From Ptiloglossa arizonensis (Eukaryota; Arthropoda; Insecta; Hymenoptera; Colletidae), in contig NW_027479028.1 of assembly GCF_051014685.1 (NCBI RefSeq), forward strand, positions 62,001 through 126,000: 64,000 nucleotides of DNA, written 5' to 3'. A program made the position numbers and the translations under genes. Positions 24,938 through 37,200 of this stretch are shown here, piece after piece. The notes beneath the pieces were generated by a model. That model was given only the letters and a program-made list of their open reading frames with translations, had not been told where the DNA came from and did no database searches. Positions within the stretch are counted from its first letter, which is position 1. Each line of letters opens with the position of its first letter.

Positions 24938-27788
24938 GTTTGACGCTAAGAAATGGTTGAGAAGACAACAAATTTTTCGCAATTCTGCTGCTCCAAACGC
25001 TTAACCAGAATGGCCTAGGGAAAAAATACACATACCGTGGTAATCGGGCGAGTTTCTACTTTCAGATGCAACAGGAATTTTTGGGTTAGGTCAATCCGTT
25101 CGCGAGATATGGGAGTTTGAAGCTAAGAAATGGTTGAGAAGACAACAAATTTCTCGCACTTCTGCTGCTCCAAACGCTTAACCAGAATGGCCTAGGAACA
25201 AAATACACACACCGTTGTAATCGGGCGAGTTTCTACTTTCAGACGCAACAGGAATTTTTGGGTTAGGTCAATCCGTTCGCGAGATATGGGAGTTTGAAGC
25301 TAAGAAATGGTTGAGAAGACAACAAATTTTTCGCATTTCTGCTGCTCCAAACGCTTAACCAGAATGGCCTTGGGTAAAAATACACATACCGTTGTAATCG
25401 GGCGAGTTTCGACTTTCAGAAGCAATAGGAATTTTTGGGTTAGGTTAATCCGTTCGCGAGATATGGGAGTTTGAAGCCAAGAAATGGTTGAGAAGGCAAA
25501 AAATTTTTCGCAATTCTGCTGCTCCAAACGCTTAACCAGAATGGCCTAGGGTAAAAATACACCTACCGCTGTAATCGGGCGAGTTTCTACTTTCAGAAGC
25601 AATAGGAATTTTTGGGTTAGGTCAATCCGTTCGCGAGATATGGGAGTTTGAAGCCATGAAATGGTTGAGAAGGCAAAAAATTTTTCGCAATTCTGCTGCT
25701 CCAAACGCTTAGCAAGAATGGCCTAGGGAAAAAATACACACACCGTTGTAATCGGGCGAGTTTCTACTTTCAGATGCAACAGGAATTTTTGGGTTAGGTC
25801 AATCCGTTCGCGAGATATGGGAGTTTGAAGCTAAGAAATGGTTGAGAAGACAACAAATTTTTCGCACTTCTGCTGCTCCAAACGCTTAACCAGAATGGCC
25901 TAGGAACAAAATACACACACCGATGTAATCGGGCGAGTTTCTACTTTCAGGGGCAACAGGAATTTTTGGGTTAGGTCAATCCGTTCGCGAGATATGGGAG
26001 TTTGAAGCTAAGAAATGGTTGAGAAGACAACAAATTTTTCGCATTTCTGCGGCTCCAAACGCTTAACCAGAATGGCCTAGGGAAAAAATACACATACCGT
26101 TGTAATCGGGTGAGTTTCTACTTTCAGATGCAATTGGAATTTTTGGGGTAGGTCAATCCGTTCGCGAGATATGGGAGATTGTAGCTAAGAAATGGTTGAG
26201 AAGACAACAAATTTTTCGCACTTCTGCTGCTCCAAACGCTTAACCAGAATGGCCTAGGGTAAAAATACACATACCGTTGTAATCGGGCGAGTTTCGACTT
26301 TCAGAAGCAATAGGAATTTTTGGATTAGGTCAAACCGTTCGCGAGATATGGGAGTTTGTAGCTAAGAAATGGTTGAGAAGACAACAAATTTTTCGCACTT
26401 CTGCTGCTCCAAACGCTTAACCAGAATGGCCTTGGGTAAAAATACACATACCGTTGTAATCGGGCGAGTTTCGACTTTCAGAAGCAAGAGGAATTTTTGG
26501 GTTAGGTCAATCCGTTCGCGAGATATGGGAGTTTGAAGCCAAGAAATGGTTGAGAAGGCAAAAAATTTTTCGCAATTCTGCTGCTCCAAACGCTTAACCA
26601 GAATGGCCTAGGGTAAAAATACACCTACCGCTGTAATCGGGCGAGTTTCTACTTTCAGAAGCAATAGGAATTTTTGGGTTAGGTCAATCCGTTCGCGAGA
26701 TATGGGAGTTTGAAGCCATGAAATGGTTGAGAAGGCAAAAAATTTTTCGCAATTCTGCTGCTCCAAACGCTTAGCAAGAATGGCCTAGGGAAAAAATACA
26801 CACACCGTTGTAATCGGGCGAGTTTCTACTTTCAGATGCAACAGGAATTTTTGGGTTAGGTCAATCCGTTCGCGAGATATGGGAGTTTGAAGCGAAGAAA
26901 TGGTTGAGAAGACTACAAATTTTTCGCAATTCTGCTGCTCCAAACGCTTAACAAGAATGGCCTAGGGAAAAAATACACATACCGTTGTAATCAGGCGAGA
27001 TTCTACTTTCAGACGCTACAGGAATTTTTGGGTTAGGTCAATCCGTTCGCGAGATATGGGAGTTTGAAGCCAAGAAATGGTTGAGAAGGCGAAAAATTTT
27101 TCGCAATTCTGCTGCTCCAAACGCTTAACAAGAATGGCCTAGGGAAAAAATACACATACCGTTGTAATCGGGCGAGCTTCGACTTTCAGAAGCAATTGGA
27201 ATTTTTGGGTTAGGTCAATCCGTTCGCGAGATATGGGAGTTTGAAGCCAAGAAATGGTTGAGAAGGCAAAAAATTTTTCGCAATTCTGCTGCTCCAAACG
27301 CTTAACAAGAATGGCCTAGGGAAAAAATACACATACCGTTGTAATCGGGCGAGTTTCTACTTTCAGACGCTACAGGAATTTTTGGGTTAGGTCAATCCGT
27401 TCGCGAGATATGGGAGTTTGAAGCTAAGAAATGGTTGAGAAGACAACAAATTTTTCGCAATTCTGCTGCTCCAAACGCTTAACCAGAATGGCCTAGGGAA
27501 AAAATACACATACCGTTGTAATCGGGCGCGTTTCGACTTTCAGAAGCAATAGGAATTTTTGGGTTAGGTCAATCCGTTCGCGAGATATGGGAGTTTGAAG
27601 CCAAGAAATGGTTGAGAAGGCAAAAAATTTTTCGCAATTCTGCTGCTCCAAACGCTTAACCAGAATGGCCTAGGGAAAAAATACACCTACCGTGGTAATC
27701 GGGCGAGTTTCTACTTTCAGATGCAATAGGAATTTTTGGGTTAGGTCAATCCGTTCGCGAGATATGGGAGTTTGAAGCCAAGAAATGG

Positions 27789-28555
27789 TTGAGAAGGCAA
27801 AAAATTTTTCGCAATTCTGCTGCTTCAAACGCTTAACCAGAATGGCCTAGGGAAAAAATACACATACCGCTGTAAACGGGCGAGTTTCTACTTTCAGATG
27901 CAACAGGAATTTTTGGTTTAGGTCAATCCGTTCGCGAGATATGGGAGTTTGAAGCTAAGAAATGGTTGAGAAGACAACAAATTTTTCGCACTTCTGCTGC
28001 TCCAAACGCTTAACCAGAATGGCCTAGGGAAAAAACACACATACCGTTGTAATCGGGCGAGTTTCGACTTTCAGAAGCAATATGAATTTTTGGGTTAGGT
28101 CAATCCGTTCGCGAGATATGGGAGCTTGAAGCTAAGAAATGGTTGAGAAGACAACAAATTTTTCGCACTTCTGCTGCTCCAAACGCTTAACCAGAATGGC
28201 CTAGGGAAAAAATACACATACCGTTGTAATCGGGCGAGTTTCTAATTTCAGACGTTACAGGAATTTTTGGGTTAGGTCAATCCGTTCGCGAGATATGGGA
28301 GTTTGAAGCCAAGAAATGGTTGAGAAGGCAAAAAATTTTTCGCAATTCTGCTGCTCCAAACGCTTAACCAGAATGGCCTAGGGTAAAAATACACCTACCG
28401 CTGAAATCGGGCGAGTTTCTACTTTCAGACGCAACAGGAATTTTGGAGTTAGGTCAATCCGTTCGCGAGATATGGGAGTTTGAAGCCAAGGAACGGTTGA
28501 GAAGGCAAACAATTTTTCGCAATTCTGCTGCTCCAAACGCTTAACCAGAATGGCC
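27789..28555 (+). repeat. 767-bp cassette, copy 3 of 5
   Basis: TAAACGGG at 27873. The right flank equals that of copy 1, including the shortened A-run. The left flank is a third type, a GTGGTAATCGGG / GATGCAATAGG monomer at about 27612-27788. Confidence 0.85.
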
Positions 28556-29132
28556 CAGGGAAAAATACACATACCGTTGTAATCGGGCGAGTTTCTACTT
28601 TCAGATGCAACAGGAATTTTTGGGTTAGGTCAATCCGTTCGCGAGATATGGGAGTTTGAAGCTAAGAAATGGTTGAGAAGACAACAAATTTCTCGCACTT
28701 CTGCTGCTCCAAACGCTTAACCAGAATGGTCTAGGAACAAAATACACACACCGTTGTAATCGGGCGAGTTTCTACTTTCAGACGCAACAGGAATTTTTGG
28801 GTTAGGTCAATCCGTTCGCGAGATATGGGAGTTTGAAGCTAAGAAATGGTTGAGAAGACAACAAATTTTTCGCATTTCTGCTGCTCCAAACGCTTAACCA
28901 GAATGGCCTTGGGTAAAAATACACATACCGTTGTAATCGGGCGAGTTTCGACTTTCAGAAGCAATAGGAATTTTTGGGTTAGGTTAATCCGTTCGCGAGA
29001 TATGGGAGTTTGAAGCCAAGAAATGGTTGAGAAGGCAAAAAATTTTTCGCAATTCTGCTGCTCCAAACGCTTAACCAGAATGGCCTAGGGTAAAAATACA
29101 CCTACCGCTGTAATCGGGCGAGTTTCTACTTT

Positions 29133-31964
29133 CAGAAGCAATAGGAATTTTTGGGTTAGGTCAATCCGTTCGCGAGATATGGGAGTTTGAAGCCATGAAA
29201 TGGTTGAGAAGGCAAAAAATTTTTCGCAATTCTGCTGCTCCAAACGCTTAGCAAGAATGGCCTAGGGAAAAAATACACACACCGTTGTAATCGGGCGAGT
29301 TTCTACTTTCAGATGCAACAGGAATTTTTGGGTTAGGTCAATCCGTTCGCGAGATATGGGAGTTTGAAGCTAAGAAATGGTTGAGAAGACAACAAATTTT
29401 TCGCACTTCTGCTGCTCCAAACGCTTAACCAGAATGGCCTAGGAACAAAATACACACACCGTTGTAATCGGGCGAGTTTCTACTTTCAGGGGCAACAGGA
29501 ATTTTTGGGTTAGGTCAATCCGTTCGCGAGATATGGGAGTTTGAAGCTAAGAAATGGTTGAGAAGACAACAAATTTTTCGCATTTCTGCGGCTCCAAACG
29601 CTCAACCAGAATGGCCTAGGGAAAAAATACACATACCGTTGTAATCGGGTGAGTTTCTACTTTCAGATGCAATTGGAATTTTTGGGGTAGGTCAATCCGT
29701 TCGCGAGATATGGGAGATTGTAGCTAAGAAATGGTTGAGAAGACAACAAATTTTTCGCACTTCTGCTGCTCCAAACGCTTAACCAGAATGGCCTAGGGTA
29801 AAAATACACATACCGTTGTAATCGGGCGAGTTTCGACTTTCAGAAGCAATAGGAATTTTTGGATTAGGTGAAACCGTTCGCGAGATATGGGAGTTTGTAG
29901 CTAAGAAATGGTTGAGAAGACAACAAATTTTTCGCACTTCTGCTGCTCCAAACGCTTAACCAGAATGGCCTTGGGTAAAAATACACATACCGTTGTAATC
30001 GGGCGAGTTTCGACTTTCAGAAGCAATAGGAATTTTTGGGTTAGGTCAATCCGTTCGCGAGATATGGGAGTTTGAAGCTAAGAAATGGTTGAGAAGGCAA
30101 AAAATTTTTCGCATTTCTGCGGCTCCAAACGCTCAACCAGAATGGCCTAGGGAAAAAATACACATACCGTTGTAATCGGGTGAGTTTCTACTTTCAGATG
30201 CAATTGGAATTTTTGGGGTAGGTCAATCCGTTCGCGAGATATGGGAGATTGTAGCTAAGAAATGGTTGAGAAGACAACAAATTTTTCGCACTTCTGCTGC
30301 TCCAAACGCTTAACCAGAATGGCCTAGGGTAAAAATACACATACCGTTGTAATCGGGCGAGTTTCGACTTTCAGAAGCAATAGGAATTTTTGGATTAGGT
30401 CAAACCGTTCGCGAGATATGGGAGTTTGTAGCTAAGAAATGGTTGAGAAGACAACAAATTTTTCGCACTTCTGCTGCTCCAAACGCTTAACCAGAATGGC
30501 CTTGGGTAAAAATACACATACCGTTGTAATCGGGCGAGTTTCGACTTTCAGAAGCAATAGGAATTTTTGGGTTAGGTCAATCCGTTCGCGAGATATGGGA
30601 GTTTGAAGCCATGAAATGGTTGAGAAGGCAAAAAATTTTTCGCAATTCTGCTGCTCCAAACGCTTAGCAAGAATGGCCTAGGGAAAAAATACACACACCG
30701 TTGTAATCGGGCGAGTTTCTACTTTCAGATGCAACAGGAATTTTTGGGTTAGGTCAATCCGTTCGCGAGATATGGGAGTTTGAAGCTAAGAAATGGTTGA
30801 GAAGACAACAAATTTTTCGCACTTCTGCTGCTCCAAACGCTTAACCAGAATGGCCTAGGAACAAAATACACACACCGTTGTAATCGGGCGAGTTTCTACT
30901 TTCAGGGGCAACAGGAATTTTTGGGTTAGGTCAATCCGTTCGCGAGATATGGGAGTTTGAAGCTAAGAAATGGTTGAGAAGACAACAAATTTTTCGCATT
31001 TCTGCGGCTCCAAACGCTCAACCAGAATGGCCTAGGGAAAAAATACACATACCGTTGTAATCGGGTGAGTTTCTACTTTCAGATGCAATTGGAATTTTTG
31101 GGGTAGGTCAATCCGTTCGCGAGATATGGGAGATTGTAGCTAAGAAATGGTTGAGAAGACAACAAATTTTTCGCACTTCTGCTGCTCCAAACGCTTAACC
31201 AGAATGGCCTAGGGTAAAAATACACATACCGTTGTAATCGGGCGAGTTTCGACTTTCAGAAGCAATAGGAATTTTTGGATTAGGTGAAACCGTTCGCGAG
31301 ATATGGGAGTTTGTAGCTAAGAAATGGTTGAGAAGACAACAAATTTTTCGCACTTCTGCTGCTCCAAACGCTTAACCAGAATGGCCTTGGGTAAAAATAC
31401 ACATACCGTTGTAATCGGGCGAGTTTCGACTTTCAGAAGCAATAGGAATTTTTGGGTTAGGTCAATCCGTTCGCGAGATATGGGAGTTTGAAGCTAAGAA
31501 ATGGTTGAGAAGGCAAAAAATTTTTCGCATTTCTGCGGCTCCAAACGCTCAACCAGAATGGCCTAGGGAAAAAATACACATACCGTTGTAATCGGGTGAG
31601 TTTCTACTTTCAGATGCAATTGGAATTTTTGGGGTAGGTCAATCCGTTCGCGAGATATGGGAGATTGTAGCTAAGAAATGGTTGAGAAGACAACAAATTT
31701 TTCGCACTTCTGCTGCTCCAAACGCTTAACCAGAATGGCCTAGGGTAAAAATACACATACCGTTGTAATCGGGCGAGTTTCGACTTTCAGAAGCAATAGG
31801 AATTTTTGGATTAGGTCAAACCGTTCGCGAGATATGGGAGTTTGTAGCTAAGAAATGGTTGAGAAGACAACAAATTTTTCGCACTTCTGCTGCTCCAAAC
31901 GCTTAACCAGAATGGCCTTGGGTAAAAATACACATACCGTTGTAATCGGGCGAGTTTCGACTTT
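29133..31964 (+). repeat. Tandem duplication of an 8-monomer unit (2 x 1416 bp), first set
   Basis: Units 29133-30548 and 30549-31964. Private variants repeat at 1416 bp: GCTTAGCAAG (29246 / 30662), CGCTCAACC (29599 / 31015 and 30130 / 31546) and TTAGGTGAAACCG (29864 / 31280). Unit edges fall in CAGAAGCAATAGG, where flanking monomers switch type. Confidence 0.88.
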
Positions 31965-32035
31965 CAGAAGCAATAGGAATTTTTGGGTTAGGTCAATCCG
32001 TTCGCGAGATATGGGAGTTTGAAGCCAAGAAATGG

Positions 32036-32802
32036 TTGAGAAGGCAAAAAATTTTTCGCAATTCTGCTGCTTCAAACGCTTAACCAGAATGGCCTAGGGA
32101 AAAAATACACATACCGCTGTAAACGGGCGAGTTTCTACTTTCAGATGCAACAGGAATTTTTGGTTTAGGTCAATCCGTTCGCGAGATATGGGAGTTTGAA
32201 GCTAAGAAATGGTTGAGAAGACAACAAATTTTTCGCACTTCTGCTGCTCCAAACGCTTAACCAGAATGGCCTAGGGAAAAAACACACATACCGTTGTAAT
32301 CGGGCGAGTTTCGACTTTCAGAAGCAATATGAATTTTTGGGTTAGGTCAATCCGTTCGCGAGATATGGGAGCTTGAAGCTAAGAAATGGTTGAGAAGACA
32401 ACAAATTTTTCGCACTTCTGCTGCTCCAAACGCTTAACCAGAATGGCCTAGGGAAAAAATACACATACCGTTGTAATCGGGCGAGTTTCTAATTTCAGAC
32501 GTTACAGGAATTTTTGGGTTAGGTCAATCCGTTCGCGAGATATGGGAGTTTGAAGCCAAGAAATGGTTGAGAAGGCAAAAAATTTTTCGCAATTCTGCTG
32601 CTCCAAACGCTTAACCAGAATGGCCTAGGGTAAAAATACACCTACCGCTGAAATCGGGCGAGTTTCTACTTTCAGACGCAACAGGAATTTTGGAGTTAGG
32701 TCAATCCGTTCGCGAGATATGGGAGTTTGAAGCCAAGGAACGGTTGAGAAGGCAAACAATTTTTCGCAATTCTGCTGCTCCAAACGCTTAACCAGAATGG
32801 CC
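32036..32802 (+). repeat. 767-bp cassette, copy 4 of 5
   Basis: TAAACGGG at 32120. Both flanks are the same types as copies 2 and 5. It forms part of the eight-monomer tandem unit 31735-33150. Confidence 0.85.
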
Positions 32803-33451
32803 TAGGGAAAAAATACACATACCGTGGTAATCGGGCGAGTTTCTACTTTCAGATGCAATAGGAATTTTTGGGTTAGGTCAATCCGTTCGCGAGATATGGG
32901 AGTTTGAAGCCAAGAAATGGTTGAGAAGGCAAAAAATTTTTCGCAATTCTGCTGCTCCAAACGCTTAACAAGAATGGCCTAGGGAAAAAATACACATACC
33001 TCTGTAATCGGGCGAGTTTCTACTTTCAGATGCAATTGGAATTTTTGGGTTAGGTCAATCCGTTCGCGAGATATGGGAGTTTGAAGCCAAGAAATGGTTG
33101 AGAAGGCAAAAAATTTTTCGCAATTCTGCTGCTCCAAACGCTTAACCAGAATGGCCTAGGGTAAAAATACACATACCGTTGTAATCGGGCGAGTTTCGAC
33201 TTTCAGAAGCAATAGGAATTTTTGGATTAGGTCAAACCGTTCGCGAGATATGGGAGTTTGTAGCTAAGAAATGGTTGAGAAGACAACAAATTTTTCGCAC
33301 TTCTGCTGCTCCAAACGCTTAACCAGAATGGCCTTGGGTAAAAATACACATACCGTTGTAATCGGGCGAGTTTCGACTTTCAGAAGCAATAGGAATTTTT
33401 GGGTTAGGTCAATCCGTTCGCGAGATATGGGAGTTTGAAGCCAAGAAATTG

Positions 33452-34218
33452 TTGAGAAGGCAAAAAATTTTTCGCAATTCTGCTGCTTCAAACGCTTAAC
33501 CAGAATGGCCTAGGGAAAAAATCCACATACCGCTGTAAACGGGCGAGTTTCTACTTTCAGATGCAACAGGAATTTTTGGTTTAGGTCAATCCGTTCGCGA
33601 GATATGGGAGTTTGAAGCTAAGAAATGGTTGAGAAGACAACAAATTTTTCGCACTTCTGCTGCTCCAAACGCTTAACCAGAATGGCCTAGGGAAAAAACA
33701 CACATACCGTTGTAATCGGGCGAGTTTCGACTTTCAGAAGCAATATGAATTTTTGGGTTAGGTCAATCCGTTCGCGAGATATGGGAGCTTGAAGCTAAGA
33801 AATGGTTGAGAAGACAACAAATTTTTCGCACTTCTGCTGCTCCAAACGCTTAACCAGAATGGCCTAGGGAAAAAATACACATACCGTTGTAATCGGGCGA
33901 GTTTCTAATTTCAGACGTTACAGGAATTTTTGGGTTAGGTCAATCCGTTCGCGAGATATGGGAGTTTGAAGCCAAGAAATGGTTGAGAAGGCAAAAAATT
34001 TTTCGCAATTCTGCTGCTCCAAACGCTTAACCAGAATGGCCTAGGGTAAAAATACACCTACCGCTGAAATCGGGCGAGTTTCTACTTTCAGACGCAACAG
34101 GAATTTTGGAGTTAGGTCAATCCGTTCGCGAGATATGGGAGTTTGAAGCCAAGGAACGGTTGAGAAGGCAAACAATTTTTCGCAATTCTGCTGCTCCAAA
34201 CGCTTAACCAGAATGGCC
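33452..34218 (+). repeat. 767-bp cassette, copy 5 of 5
   Basis: TAAACGGG at 33536, exactly 1416 bp after copy 4. Private change AATCCACATACC at 33521. It forms part of the second eight-monomer tandem unit 33151-34566. Confidence 0.85.
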
Positions 34219-37200
34219 TAGGGAAAAAATACACATACCGTGGTAATCGGGCGAGTTTCTACTTTCAGATGCAATAGGAATTTTTGGGTTAGGTCAATCC
34301 GTTCGCGAGATATGGGAGTTTGAAGCCAAGAAATGGTTGAGAAGGCAAAAAATTTTTCGCAATTCTGCTGCTCCAAACGCTTAACAAGAATGGCCTAGGG
34401 AAAAAATACACATACCTCTGTAATCGGGCGAGTTTCTACTTTCAGATGCAATTGGAATTTTTGGGTTAGGTCAATCCGTTCGCGAGATATGGGAGTTTGA
34501 AGCCAAGAAATGGTTGAGAAGGCAAAAAATTTTTCGCAATTCTGCTGCTCCAAACGCTTAACCAGAATGGCCTAGGGTAAAAATACACCTACCGCTGTAA
34601 TCGGGCGAGTTTCTACTTTCAGACGCAACAGGAATTTTTGAGTTAGGTCAATCCGTTCGCGAGATATGGGAGTTTGAAGCCAAGGAACGGTTGAGAAGGC
34701 AAAAAATTTTTCGCAATTCTGCTGCTCCAAACGCTTAACCAGAATGTCCTAGGGAAAAAATACACATACCGTGGTAATCGGGCGAGTTTCTACTTTCAGA
34801 TGCAATAGGAATTTTTGGGTCAGGTCAATCCGTTCGCGAGATATGGGAGTTTGAAGCTAAGAAATGGTTGAGAAGACAACAAATTTTTCGCACTTCTGCT
34901 GCTCCAAACGCTTAACCAGAATGGCCTAGGGTAAAAATACACATACCGTTGTAATCGGGAGAGTTTCTACTTTCAGACGCTACAGGAATTTTTGGGTTAG
35001 GTCAATCCGTTCGCGAGATATGGGAGTTTGAAGCCAAGAAATGGTTGAGAAGGCAAAAAATTTTTCGCAATTCTGCTGCTCCAAACGCTTAACCAGAATG
35101 GCCTAGGGTAAAAATACACCTACCGCTGTAATCGGGCGAGTTTCTACTTTCAGACGCAACAGGAATTTTTGAGTTAGGTCAATCCGTTCGCGAGATATGG
35201 GAGTTTGAAGCCAAGGAACGGTTGAGAAGGCAAAAAATTTTTCGCAATTCTGCTGCTCCAAACGCTTAACCAGAATGGCCTAGGGAAAAAATACACATAC
35301 CGTGGTTATCGGGCGAGTTTCTACTTTCAGATGCAATAGGAATTTTTGGGTCAGGTCAATCCGTTCGCGAGATATGGGAGTTTGAAGCTAAGAAATGGTT
35401 GAGAAGACAACAAATTTTTCGCACTTCTGCTGCTCCAAACGCTTAACCAGAATGGCCTAGGGAAAAAATACACATACCTCTGTAATCGGGCGAGTTTCTA
35501 CTTTCAGATGCAATTGGAATTTTTGGGTTAGGTCAATCCGTTCGCGAGATATGGGAGTTTGAAGCCAAGAAATGGTTGAGAAGGCAAAAAATTTTTCGCA
35601 ATTCTGCTGCTCCAAACGCTTAACCAGAATGGCCTAGGGTAAAAATACACCTACCGCTGTAATCGGGCGAGTTTCTACTTTCAGACGCAACAGGAATTTT
35701 TGAGTTAGGTCAATCCGTTCGCGAGATATGGGAGTTTGAAGCCAAGGAACGGTTGAGAAGGCAAAAAATTTTTCGCAATTCTGCTGCTCCAAACGCTTAA
35801 CCAGAATGTCCTAGGGAAAAAATACACATACCGTGGTAATCGGGCGAGTTTCTACTTTCAGATGCAATAGGAATTTTTGGGTCAGGTCAATCCGTTCGCG
35901 AGATATGGGAGTTTGAAGCTAAGAAATGGTTGAGAAGACAACAAATTTTTCGCACTTCTGCTGCTCCAAACGCGTAACCAGAATGGCCTAGGGTAAAAAT
36001 ACACATACCGTTGTAATCGGGCGAGTTTCTACTTTCAGACGCTACAGGAATTTTTGGGTTAGGTCAATCCGTTCGCGAGATATGGGAGTTTGAAGCCAAG
36101 AAATGGTTGAGAAGGCAAAAAATTTTTCGCAATTCTGCTGCTCCAAACGCTTAACCAGAATGGCCTAGGGTAAAAATACACCTACCGCTGTAATCGTGCG
36201 AGTTTCTGCTTTCAGACGCAACAGGAATTTTTGAGTTAGGTCAATCCGTTCGCGAGATATGGGAGTTTGAAGCCAAGGAACGGTTGAGAAGGCAAAAAAT
36301 TTTTCGCAATTCTGCTGCTCCAAACGCTTAACCAGAATGGCCTAGGGAAAAAATACACATATCGTTGTAATCGGCCGAGTTTCTGCTTTCAGATGCAACA
36401 GGAATTTTTGGGTTAGGTCAATCCGTTCGCGAGATATGGAAGTTTGAAGCTAAGAAATGGTTGAGAAGACAACAACTTTTTCGCACTTCTGCTGCTCCAA
36501 ACGCTTAACCAGAATGGCCTGGGGAAAAAATACACATACCGTTGTAATCGGGCGAGTTTCGACTTGCAGAAGCAATAGGAATTTTTGGGTTAGGTCAATC
36601 CGTTCGCGAGATATGGGAGTTTGAAGCCAAGAAATGGTTGAAAAGGCAAAAAATTTTTCGCAATTCTGCTGCTCCAAACGCTTATCCAGAATGGCTTAGG
36701 GAAAAAATACACATACCGTTGTAATCGGGCGAGTTTCGACTTTCAGAAGCAATAGGAATTTTTGGGTTATGTCAATCCGTTCGCGAGATATGGGAGCTTG
36801 AAGCCAAGAAATGGTTGAGAAGGCAAAAAATTTTTCGCAATTCTGCTGCTCCAAACGCTTAACCAGAATGGCCTAGGGTAAAAATACACCTACCGATGTA
36901 ATCTGGCGAGTTTCTACTTTCAGACGCAACAGGAATTTTTGAGTTAGGTCAATCCGTTCGCGAGATATGGGAGTTTGAAGCCAAGGAACGGTTGAGAAGG
37001 CAAAAAATTTTTCGCAATTCTGCTGCTCCAAACGCTTAACCAGAATGGCCTAGGGAAAAAATACACATACCGTTGTAATCGGGCGAGTTTCGACTTGCAG
37101 AAGCAATAGGAATTTTTGGGTTAGGTCAATCCGTTCGCGAGATATGGGAGTTTGAAGCCAAGAAATGGTTGAGAAGGCAAAAAATTTTTCGCAATTCTGC

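Larger units (their letters stand above)
31735..34566 (+). repeat. Tandem duplication of an 8-monomer unit (2 x 1416 bp), second set
   Basis: Units 31735-33150 and 33151-34566, each with GGATTAGGTCAAACC, the 767-bp cassette, GTGGTAATCGGG and ACCTCTGTAATC monomers in order. It overlaps the first set by about 230 bp but has different content, so the shared length of eight monomers arose in separate events or by a later crossover. Differences include AAATTGTTGAG and AATCCACATACC in the second unit. Confidence 0.88.
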
